Positions 1-7,514 of a stretch of DNA of 64,000 nucleotides are shown in pieces. The notes beneath the pieces were generated by a model. The model ran no database searches and was not told the origin of the DNA. It worked only from the letters and a program-made list of their open reading frames with translations. Both the position numbers and the translations under genes were made by a program. Origin of the DNA: Marinobacterium mangrovicola (lineage in GTDB: Bacteria; Pseudomonadota; Gammaproteobacteria; Pseudomonadales; Balneatricaceae); assembly GCF_004339595.1 (NCBI RefSeq), contig NZ_SMFU01000007.1, positions 1,362,658 to 1,426,657 of the forward strand, read 5' to 3'. The stretch's first letter is position 1, and every line of letters starts with the position of its first letter.

Positions 1-728
1 GAGGCCATTATCTTTTTGGTAGAATTCCCCTGGATATATTCAACACCAACCGCCCGGCCGTTTTCGATCAAGATGCGCGACACGAGCGCCTTGGTGATGA
101 CATTAAGGTTGTTTCGATTTTTGATATTCGAGATATAGCAGCGAGAAACACTGGAGCGGATACCGTCAGCGACGGTGCTGTCACAGGGACCCAAACCTTC
201 CTGACGGCCACCATTCAGGTCATCATTATAGGGGAAGCCCATCTGAACACCCGCTTCAATGAACGCCTTTGCAACCGGGTTTTTAATGCCAAAACGGCTT
301 GTTTTTAGCGGCCCGTGCCCACCATGCACTGGTGTTGCACCGCCAGCCCAGGTTTCCGCTTTGCGAAAATAAGGGAGAACCTCATCATAGCTCCATCCCC
401 TATTACCCATCGCAGCCCAGTTATCGTAATCAGTCTGGTCTCCGCGGGTATAGATCATGCCATTAACGGTGGTACAGCCACCGATCGATTTCGCTCGCGG
501 AATAAACATTGAACGGTTATTAACATGGCGCTGAGGTACCGTGTGATAACCCCAATCCAGCTGACCGGTTTGCATGAGTCTAAAATACCCTGCCGGCATA
601 TGGATAAATGGGCTTTTATCCCAGCCACCCGCCTCGATCAATGTCACATTAATACTTGGATCTTCTGATAAGCGATTAGCAAGCACGCTACCTGCTGACC
701 CAGCCCCGATGATAATGTAGTCAGTCAT
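1..728 (-). CDS. GMC-family FAD oxidoreductase (choline dehydrogenase-like), N-terminal part
   Basis: Partial gene: it starts at ATG 728 and runs off the left edge after about 242 codons. The N-terminus reads MTDYIIIGAGSAGSVLANRL, the Rossmann FAD-binding GxGxxG motif of glucose-methanol-choline oxidoreductases. It is followed by the family's EAGG segment and, near residues 83-92, the signature around SIGGCTTVNGMIYTRG. These enzymes oxidise primary alcohols, such as choline or aliphatic alcohols, to aldehydes using FAD. The substrate cannot be read from this half. It lies 428 bases downstream of a TRAP importer on the same strand, so it may act on the imported compound; that is inference. There is no RBS conflict: AAGGAGTTATC precedes the ATG. 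Confidence 0.9.
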   Translation of the reverse strand, partial: MTDYIIIGAGSAGSVLANRLSEDPSINVTLIEAGGWDKSPFIHMPAGYFRLMQTGQLDWGYHTVPQRHVNNRSMFIPRAKSIGGCTTVNGMIYTRGDQTDYDNWAAMGNRGWSYDEVLPYFRKAETWAGGATPVHGGHGPLKTSRFGIKNPVAKAFIEAGVQMGFPYNDDLNGGRQEGLGPCDSTVADGIRSSVSRCYISNIKNRNNLNVITKALVSRILIENGRAVGVEYIQGNSTKKIMA

Positions 729-1156
729 GATAACTCCTTATAATTATTTGATACTCATGTACTTTTACTAACGCACATTTGGTTGGCTGACGTGCCATTA
801 ACTGAACTTAAAAGACGATCTTTTATCCGCGACCGCTTAAAAGCTCTATCACAAGATTTTTTGCGTAAGGCACATACTAAAACTTGCAATGAAATTCAGT
901 ATACGCAGCACAAGTTTTACGGCTCGCCTTCCAGCGCCATTTTTCCTTGATTGTAGGCGCCAGACATATGCCGCCTCATAAGGGCTGGTGACAGTAGAAT
1001 CAGGTATGTTAATAGGCGCGAAACAGGCCTCGGCCGCGGCATCAAGCAGATAACAACGGGAGAAGCGGACGGCAACAGCAAGAGAGATCTGAGTAACGTA
1101 TTTCTCATGCCGCCCGCTTACAGGAGCAGGTGGGAAGGCTTATCTGTATAGGCAGA
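729..1156. other. Intergenic gap between dctM and the GMC oxidoreductase
   Basis: No convincing gene lies here. A 63-codon minus-strand frame (917-1108) starts 48 bases after the dctM stop, but it has no clear ribosome-binding site and its leucine-, proline- and arginine-rich sequence resembles no family I recognise. The part next to the GMC gene is AT-rich and probably carries its promoter and leader. Confidence 0.5.
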
Positions 1157-2458
1157 TCAGACGATCAATGAGGGTAACCAAAGTGTCAGCGCAGGGAACA
1201 GTATCAGCAGCGTTACACGCACAACATCCGCCAACAAAAAGGGTATGACACCGAGGTAGAGAGACTTCAGTCTAATCTCGGGATAGGCCGCCATAATGAC
1301 AAAGAGATTCATACCCACCGGAGGGGTGATCAAACCAATCTCGACGACCGAAAGCACCACGATGCCAAACCAGATCACATCGAAATTCAGGGCCTGCACC
1401 ACTGGAAACAGCACAGGAAGTGTCAACAAAATCATGCTGAGCGAATCCATAAAACAGCCCAGAATCACGTAGAACAGCAGTATGCATAGCAGGATTGCCA
1501 TGGGACTGAGTGAGGACGAGACAATCCAGTCTGCCAACAGGGTCGGCAGCATGGTGGTTTCGATGAAGAAGTTGAACACCGCGGTACCGATGAGAATCAA
1601 AAAGATCATCCCCGACGTCGCAGCGGTCTCCTTAAGACAGCCAAGGAAAGTACCCAGCCCTATCCTGCCCACGGTAAGCGCCAGGAAAAAGGCGCCGAAG
1701 ACCCCGACAGATGCGGCTTCCGTTGGCGAAAACCAGCCAACATAGATGCCTCCAATCACCAGCACAAACAGCACAACGATATGCCAGATGCTCACCAGTG
1801 CAGCGATACGCTCTCCCCAGCTGCGACGCTCGCCTCGTGGGCCCAGCGCCGGGTTTAGCCATGTGCGAATCGAGATTGCGAGCATATAGAGGATGACCGC
1901 CAGGCACCCCGGCAGCAGTGCCGCTGCGAACAGTTTGCCTATCGAGGCCTCGGTCAGAATGGCATAGATGATAATAATGATGCTCGGCGGGATCAGTACG
2001 CCCAGAGTTCCCCCCGCGGCGATTGAGGCACTGGCCAGACCCTCGTCGTACCCGCGTTTCCTCATCTCGGGCATCGACACTTTGGTCATCGTCGCAGCGG
2101 TGGCCAAACTCGACCCACAGATAGCACCAAAGGCACCACAGGCCCCCACCGTTGCTATCGCCAGCCCTCCACGAAAGTGTCCAATCCAGGTATAGATGGC
2201 CTTATACAAACTTCCGGAGAGACCTGCATGCGTTGCGAAAGCGCCCATCAAAATAAATAGTGGCACCACCGATAGTCCGTAGGGAAACACCGTTTCAAAT
2301 GGCGTCGCACCCAAAACAAAACCGATACTGTCGGGGCCATTGATGATATAGCCGCCGACTAAGCCCACTATCCCCATCGCTATCGCCACCGGCACCCTGA
2401 ACGCGATCAACAATAACAGTGATACAAAACCGATAACCCCAATAATCTCAGGTGCCAT
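1157..2458 (-). CDS. dctM: TRAP transporter large permease (DctM type)
   Basis: 433 residues, the usual DctM length, made almost entirely of hydrophobic helices (about 12). It is the channel-forming subunit of a tripartite ATP-independent periplasmic importer, which uses the sodium or proton gradient. Typical DctM segments are visible, for example the glycine- and alanine-rich GACGAFGAICGSSLATAATM near residue 100 and IPPSIIIIIYAILTEASIGK near residue 155. I chose ATG 2458 over an in-frame TTG six bases upstream because GGGAG lies seven bases before the ATG. It overlaps the end of dctQ by 11 bases, so the two are translationally coupled. Substrate unknown. Confidence 0.93.
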   Translation of the reverse strand: MAPEIIGVIGFVSLLLLIAFRVPVAIAMGIVGLVGGYIINGPDSIGFVLGATPFETVFPYGLSVVPLFILMGAFATHAGLSGSLYKAIYTWIGHFRGGLAIATVGACGAFGAICGSSLATAATMTKVSMPEMRKRGYDEGLASASIAAGGTLGVLIPPSIIIIIYAILTEASIGKLFAAALLPGCLAVILYMLAISIRTWLNPALGPRGERRSWGERIAALVSIWHIVVLFVLVIGGIYVGWFSPTEAASVGVFGAFFLALTVGRIGLGTFLGCLKETAATSGMIFLILIGTAVFNFFIETTMLPTLLADWIVSSSLSPMAILLCILLFYVILGCFMDSLSMILLTLPVLFPVVQALNFDVIWFGIVVLSVVEIGLITPPVGMNLFVIMAAYPEIRLKSLYLGVIPFLLADVVRVTLLILFPALTLWLPSLIV

Positions 2459-2969
2459 GTTCAACTCCCTGCCGCAAATTTGAACTGCAAAGAGCTGCCA
2501 GACAGACCATTAACCTGGACATACAAAGCAGTGTAGAAAGCCCCATCCCCGCCAGCAGCGGTATCCAGTAATAAAGTTTAGGTATGCCCAACGTCTGTGA
2601 TACATCTCCGTAGCTCAGCTCCAGCATCGCCTGCTGCCAGGAAAACCAGTCGATCAAGCCCACAAAGATTGCCGCCAACACTAGCCCAGCAACTTCGATC
2701 AGCTGCCGGCCTACGGGACCAAATTGGTCGCTTAGCAAGGATACAAAGACGTGACTTCCCTGTTTAAAGGCGTAGGGAATAGAAAAGAAAGCGGCAAACA
2801 TCACCGCAAGCTGTGTCAGGTCGACAACGCCAGAGATTGAGTAACCGGCGAAGAGGCGTAGCAGTATATCCGTCACCGTGAGCAGAACCGCACCCAGAAG
2901 AGCCAGCATACCCGACAGGGTAAGTGCGGTAGCTACCCAGGCTAGAAGATTATCAAAAGAACGTAACAT
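2448..2969 (-). CDS. dctQ: TRAP transporter small permease (DctQ type)
   Basis: 173 residues with four predicted membrane helices (about residues 14-37, 45-65, 90-110 and 130-155), the normal shape of DctQ subunits. DctQ pairs with DctM in the inner membrane and helps dock the loaded DctP binding protein. It lies 127 bases after dctP, a gap that holds an imperfect GC-rich hairpin (about 3070-3090) and could lower membrane-subunit expression relative to DctP, as is common in TRAP operons. It overlaps dctM. Confidence 0.9.
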   Translation of the reverse strand: MLRSFDNLLAWVATALTLSGMLALLGAVLLTVTDILLRLFAGYSISGVVDLTQLAVMFAAFFSIPYAFKQGSHVFVSLLSDQFGPVGRQLIEVAGLVLAAIFVGLIDWFSWQQAMLELSYGDVSQTLGIPKLYYWIPLLAGMGLSTLLCMSRLMVCLAALCSSNLRQGVEHGT

Positions 2970-3096
2970 CGATTCAGAAACCTATGAACGAGAGCGCGAC
3001 CAGAGCGCCAGAAGCCCTGATACCCCGGATCGCGCCCGGCGCTGATAAAAGCAGGGTTACGAGGAGGCCTAAAAAGAAGGCTCCGACAGCCCAGGC

Positions 3097-4119
3097 CTAC
3101 TCGTAGTTGGCGACAGCCTTTTGCGCTGCATCATAAAGTCCCTGAGGATCTTCCACGCCATCCGCTTTCAGACTCTCAAGGGTGGAGTTCACCACAGGTT
3201 CAAGCTGTTCGCGCCAGCGTTGACGTTGTTCATCGGACACATCGATGATCTCGTTACCTCGCTCCACTGCCGCTTCGTACCCCGGTTTATCGGCGTCGTT
3301 CCACCAACCGCCCAGCTGGTCGATCAACGCCTGACCACTGTAGGTATCGATACAACCGCGAACCTTTTCAGGCAGCATGTTGTATTTACGCTCGTTCATC
3401 ACATAGAAAAAAGAGGTGGTATAAGCCTTGGCATCGAGGTGATACTTCAACACCTCATCCAGCTTGAAGGCACCTACGGCATCCCAGGGGAAGACCGTTC
3501 CATCGATCGCACCCTTAGACAGGTTTTCATAGACCTGGGTAGGCGGCATTCCAATGGCGGAGGCCCCGTAAGACTCCAGCATCGACTTAGTGGTCACACT
3601 CGGAAATCGGATCCTCAAGCCCTGAAGCTGGCTCAGATCATCGATACGCTTGTCACGGGTATGAATCAGACCCGCGTTATGGGCATGCAGCGCCAACACT
3701 TTAAGCCCCTTGAAGTCATCGGCGATATAACCCTGCTGGTACAGATCCCATAATGCGCGTGTGGCCGAATCGCTACTTTTCACCAGAAACGGCATATCAA
3801 TTATATTGGTGCGCGGCAGGCGTCCCCGCGGCACACCCGACAAACCGTGTGCAATATCGACCACCCCGGCCTTCACCTGGTCCAGCTGTTTAGCCACATT
3901 GCCAAACGCCGATCCGCCAGGAAATATCTGGAACTTCACCTCTCCACCGGCACACTCCTCAACCTCTTTAGTCCAGGGCTCGATGAAGGTGTCATGGATA
4001 AAGTGACTGGGCGGCAAGAAGTGACTGACCTTGAGCGTCGTCTGCGCATTAGCACTAACCGATGCGCACAGAGAGACACTCACAGCAGATACTAGACAAG
4101 ACTTTTTCACACTGTTCAT
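3097..4119 (-). CDS. dctP: TRAP transporter substrate-binding protein (DctP family)
   Basis: 340 residues. A Sec signal peptide (about residues 1-25, ending SANAQ) is followed by the DctP fold. The family's conserved arginine/ligand region LRIRFPSVTTKSMLESYGAS lies near residues 168-187 and the family's AIDGTVFPWDA segment near 205-215. The protein captures the solute in the periplasm and hands it to DctQM. The LRIRFPS segment is shared by many carboxylate binders, but the ligand cannot be assigned. It is first in the dctP-dctQ-dctM operon and lies downstream of a LysR-type regulator on the same strand. Confidence 0.93.
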   Translation of the reverse strand: MNSVKKSCLVSAVSVSLCASVSANAQTTLKVSHFLPPSHFIHDTFIEPWTKEVEECAGGEVKFQIFPGGSAFGNVAKQLDQVKAGVVDIAHGLSGVPRGRLPRTNIIDMPFLVKSSDSATRALWDLYQQGYIADDFKGLKVLALHAHNAGLIHTRDKRIDDLSQLQGLRIRFPSVTTKSMLESYGASAIGMPPTQVYENLSKGAIDGTVFPWDAVGAFKLDEVLKYHLDAKAYTTSFFYVMNERKYNMLPEKVRGCIDTYSGQALIDQLGGWWNDADKPGYEAAVERGNEIIDVSDEQRQRWREQLEPVVNSTLESLKADGVEDPQGLYDAAQKAVANYE

Positions 4120-4564
4120 TATGGTTTCCCGGGTTTCTAGTTTTAGTTATTGGAGAACAAAGCGACGGGCAGCAGAAAACCACCCCGTAATCGATAAATT
4201 TTTCAACGCAGTATCAAGCGGCTCCAAGCCTGAAGAGCGATCATAAAATGGTGGTCGATACGAGCTTAAGAACTGCCATAAGAATGGCAGTGAGATAAAA
4301 AGACGAGAAATAAGCCAATTGTCGGGGGCGACAAACACAGAATCATTATCGAGACAGGTTTGCTGAAAGGATGCACCACTACTCATGCCCGTATGTATCT
4401 TTATAGTTAGTATTTTTGATAGCTAATTACGGATCATCCTCGTTAAATAAGCTTTCCCCTTCAACATCAGGCGAGAAAAAGACTATTTCAAAAATGGAAT
4501 AGTGTTATCGGGCGGGTGCAGCAGCCACAGACCTCTAGCCTCTGGCCGCTGTGCATTCAGCATT
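4120..4564. other. Intergenic control region upstream of dctP
   Basis: 445 bases without a believable gene. It lies between the lysR stop and the dctP start and must hold the dctP promoter. The clearest signal is a perfect inverted repeat at 4272-4291, listed separately. The stretch near 4395-4440 is AT-rich. A 79-codon minus-strand frame (4147-4386) shows no family resemblance. Confidence 0.5.
4272..4291. promoter_or_regulatory. Perfect 8-4-8 inverted repeat, possible operator of the TRAP operon
   Basis: ACTGCCAT and ATGGCAGT are separated by AAGA. The repeat is about 155 bases upstream of the dctP start, a fitting place for an activator site. LysR and AraC regulators are encoded next door; which of them would bind is not shown by the sequence. 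Confidence 0.4.
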
Positions 4565-5464
4565 TCAAATAAAACTCTTCTGAACCTCGGCCAACTCCTG
4601 CGTTATAAAATTCAGGAAAAGGTCGACTTTTTTCGGCTTTTGTCGATCCGGGTACAGCGCGTATAGACCTATATCAAAGGCCTTCCAATCCTCGAAAAGG
4701 GTAACTAATCGCCCCGCCTTCACATCTTCAGAGACTACCGAGGAAGGCAGTAGACCTATACCCAGGTCACTCAGTGAAGCCTTGAGTACCAGATCCAGGC
4801 TATTCGTTTTCAGCTTGACCTGCCCTTGAAGCGCAACGCTCTCATTGCCGCGACTTAGCCGTAACGGTAGCGCAGAGGGAGTGGGATAAACTATGAGTAC
4901 GTGACCCATCAATTCCTCGGGGTGTGCTGGAGTACCGTGCTTTTTCAGGTAGTCCGGCGTACAGCACAAGTGCAGCTTGGTCGACATCACCTTTTTGGAA
5001 ACAAGATTCGAATCCTTAAGTGCCCCACCGCGAATCGCCACATCGAACCCTTCCTCAACAATGTCGATCAGGTCATTGCTCAGATTGATATCGAGACAGA
5101 TCAAAGGATAACGTTGCGAGAAACGGCAGATAATATCGTTCAATATTCGGGTGCCGATCTCCACAGGCATAGTGACACGAAGATTACCCGACGGAATATC
5201 CTGAAAGCCCGATACGGCGCGCTCGATATTCTCTAACCCTTCCAGCATGGGTTTCGATTGCAAATGCAGGAAGCGGCCCGCCTCCGTCAGGCTGAACTTA
5301 CGCGTATTTCGGTTAATAAGACGTACCCCCAGGGCTTCCTCAAGCGCCTTGATACGCCGACTTAACGTTGCCTTGGGGATATCAAAATAATCGCACGCTC
5401 GCGAATAACTGCCGGACTCTGCAACCTTAATGAACAGCTCTATATCATTCAGGTTCGACACCAC
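4565..5464 (-). CDS. LysR-type transcriptional regulator
   Basis: 299 residues, a typical LTTR length. The N-terminal winged helix-turn-helix (about residues 5-64) includes FIKVAESGSYSRACDYFDIP and the usual RIKALEEALGVRLINRNTRK. The rest is the effector-binding domain (about 90-290), with features of the group that includes DsdC/CrgA-like regulators. It starts at GTG 5464 or the adjacent GTG 5461, with GGGAGAG upstream. It lies just upstream of the TRAP operon in the same direction and may control it in response to the imported solute; this is inferred from position only. Confidence 0.92.
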   Translation of the reverse strand: MVSNLNDIELFIKVAESGSYSRACDYFDIPKATLSRRIKALEEALGVRLINRNTRKFSLTEAGRFLHLQSKPMLEGLENIERAVSGFQDIPSGNLRVTMPVEIGTRILNDIICRFSQRYPLICLDINLSNDLIDIVEEGFDVAIRGGALKDSNLVSKKVMSTKLHLCCTPDYLKKHGTPAHPEELMGHVLIVYPTPSALPLRLSRGNESVALQGQVKLKTNSLDLVLKASLSDLGIGLLPSSVVSEDVKAGRLVTLFEDWKAFDIGLYALYPDRQKPKKVDLFLNFITQELAEVQKSFI

Positions 5465-5577
5465 GAAGACGCTCTCCCGTTGAGATTAAAAGCGGCATAT
5501 GCGTTCAAGGTACTAGACCCGGGCAGCTCAATCCGCCCGGGCACCCGGCCTCTAATCTTGCACCTTGCCCAGCAACA

Positions 5578-6522
5578 TCAGTGACTTCGCGCCCGCAAGA
5601 TCATGTTCGGAGTAACGCCATAGGTATCCTTAAAGGTTCTACTAAAGTGAGAAACACTCTTAAACCCAAGATTTAAAGCAACTTCGGTGACCTGAGTCGC
5701 ACGTCCTTCGCTTAATATACTGCGACTCTGTTCGAGCCGCTCTTTCCATAACCACCGCATCACCGGCGTGCCTTCAGATGCGAAGAGGCGGTTCAGCGTT
5801 CTCGGTGACACAGCCACCGCGTTAGCTACGGCTTCTACATTAAGATCGGGATCGTCGATGTTCGCCCGAATGTAATTTTTTGCCCGCTGCAAGAGACTGG
5901 CATGCCGGTCATCCATCACATCAAGACCCGCCATCTGGGTCTCGATGGCCGCAGACAGCACATCGACGATTGATGCCCCCACCCTGGAAGCGGCGGAACT
6001 ATCCTTTGGAACATCAACCGATGCCGCACTCAGCATCATGCTTCTCACCAGCGCGCCCATATCAGCCTCGCTGCTCATCGCCACCGAGGTTAGGTTTTCT
6101 GCGCCAGGGAATCGACTGAGCAGAGATCGGCGGGGTATTCGAAGGACAATAGCGTGGTAAGGCTTGGTAAACTCATATACGAACCCGCGCGCACTGTCAT
6201 AGAAGACAATGTCACCGGGCTTTTGCCTGGTGCGCCTTCCGGCCTGAGACATATTTGCTTCGCCTTCAAGCATAAGACTCACAAGAAAATCTTCGTTGGG
6301 CGCGGATTGGAGAGTTCCCGAGGAGCGTTCATACCGGACAGCTTCACAGCGGATTTCGCTCAGACCGAGACAGCCCAACTGATTCCAGACCAGCGATGCA
6401 TCCAGGAAGTTTTCACTCAACTGCTGGGTTTCAACCCGGCAGAAATAGCGAAAAATCAGTTCATGCCAGTAGTCGTAACGTTCTTCTTCTTTAACGTTAT
6501 ACACGTCAAATAGAGCACTCAT
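5578..6522 (-). CDS. AraC-family regulator with AraC-binding-like N-terminal domain
   Basis: 314 residues. The N-terminal half (about 1-180) resembles the AraC-binding-like (FeaR-type) sensor domain. The C-terminal double helix-turn-helix (about 215-312) contains the family signature VTEVALNLGFKSVSHFSRTF and ends YGVTPNMILRARSH. The start is well supported by CCAGGAG before ATG 6522. FeaR-type proteins activate genes for amine or alcohol breakdown, so a target among the neighbouring TRAP and GMC oxidoreductase genes is plausible but unproven. A GC-rich inverted repeat (CCCGGGC, 5518-5541) separates it from lysR. Confidence 0.9.
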   Translation of the reverse strand: MSALFDVYNVKEEERYDYWHELIFRYFCRVETQQLSENFLDASLVWNQLGCLGLSEIRCEAVRYERSSGTLQSAPNEDFLVSLMLEGEANMSQAGRRTRQKPGDIVFYDSARGFVYEFTKPYHAIVLRIPRRSLLSRFPGAENLTSVAMSSEADMGALVRSMMLSAASVDVPKDSSAASRVGASIVDVLSAAIETQMAGLDVMDDRHASLLQRAKNYIRANIDDPDLNVEAVANAVAVSPRTLNRLFASEGTPVMRWLWKERLEQSRSILSEGRATQVTEVALNLGFKSVSHFSRTFKDTYGVTPNMILRARSH

Positions 6523-7264
6523 GCTAACTCCTGGGCTTTATGCCCTTTTATTTTTTTTATAAATCCTAACGCGAGCTAACCTGTATTTTCTTCTGAGCAA
6601 GTGCACCAAATTTGGGGTACATAGGCGCTGCCCAGCTTTTAAGCCACTCAGGTCCTTCGGAAACTCTCTGCCTAGCGCAGCCAGATCCACTAACCTGAAA
6701 GTATTGGCGCGAGCTCGACAGCTTTATTTCCACTGTCTCTTTGGCCGGGGTGGCGCGCCGCACAGCATTACGACCTGCTCAACCCAAGCATGAGCCCTGC
6801 CGAAACCCTATTGCCATCACTTCAATTTGTCAAATTCTAATGCATCATATAATAACGAACGCTATCGATTAGCTCCCCACCCTGGCTGGAGAGCCCATCA
6901 CCGCTGGTCCTCGGTTTATTCCTCGCCTTACAGCCAGCTTCTCTAGAAGCATACATACTTAATAACCCACCCCTTCAAACACTGTTCGCTGTGGCGCACA
7001 GATTCAATCATTGGCGCTCGAAGACAAAAGTGTTTGTCCGCTGCAGCGAAGCGATGAGCTGCGTAAGCCGCTAGATTCTGTTGCGTGATTATTAAGGTGT
7101 TCATGGCTCATCAGCTGCCCTTAACACTCATCTATCAAGCTCTTAAGGATGATGAAAAACATAAAGGCAGCGACCAAAGCTTTATGAGCAGCCGGTCACT
7201 CTCCTTGATCTTTTAGCAGACCTAAAAAATAAAAATCGATATTCATCTATCGGAGAAAGGAATT
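6523..7264. other. Long gene-poor region upstream of the ABC sugar importer
   Basis: 742 bases with no accepted gene. A 65-codon minus-strand frame (6566-6763) ends in a plausible protein-like tail (EGPEWLKSWAAPMYPKFGAL) but has no ribosome-binding site and no recognised family; it could be the remnant of a gene end. A promoter-like pair lies at 6827-6853. The rest, 6860-7240, shows nothing I can identify. The composition is more AT-rich than the core genes to the right. Confidence 0.45.
6827..6853 (+). promoter_or_regulatory. Sigma-70-like promoter, orphan
   Basis: TTGTCA (6827-6832) and TATAAT (6848-6853), separated by 15 bases, slightly shorter than ideal. It points toward the ABC operon but lies about 410 bases before the first plausible start codon, so it implies either a long leader or an unannotated RNA. 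Confidence 0.3.
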
Positions 7265-7462
7265 ATGAATAATAAGAAAACACTTCCTAGTACCCTCTCA
7301 CGTTTCATGCGTGAGTCAGCCAGCACAACCGGGAAATTTCCCGCTTCCTCTGTTTCCGGGACGCCAATGGCGCTGGGAGCAGAACCTTGTTTCAATCTCG
7401 TTTGCAGTGGTAATCCTAGCCCTGTTTTAAGCACAAACAGATCGTTGATATTCGCGCCCTAA
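7265..7462 (+). pseudogene. Short ORF with strong RBS before the ABC genes; possible remnant of the missing binding-protein gene
   Basis: A 65-codon frame begins MNNKKTLPSTLSRFM after an excellent ribosome-binding site (GGAGAAAGG, six bases before ATG). It ends 52 bases before the ABC ATPase. The lysine-rich start resembles the head of a signal peptide, but no hydrophobic core follows and the rest matches no family I know. In RbsABC-type operons the periplasmic binding-protein gene normally sits first, exactly here, and none is found elsewhere in the block. I read this as either the stump of that gene after a deletion or an unrelated leader peptide; the sequence does not decide. Confidence 0.3.
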
Positions 7463-7514
7463 AACCCGCAGAAGATACTCAAAAAACCTGTAATTCGTTT
7501 TAGGAAGCACAAAT

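Noticed and set aside
917-1108. 63-codon frame after dctM
   Set aside because: No Shine-Dalgarno and no recognisable sequence; kept only as a note in the intergenic entry.
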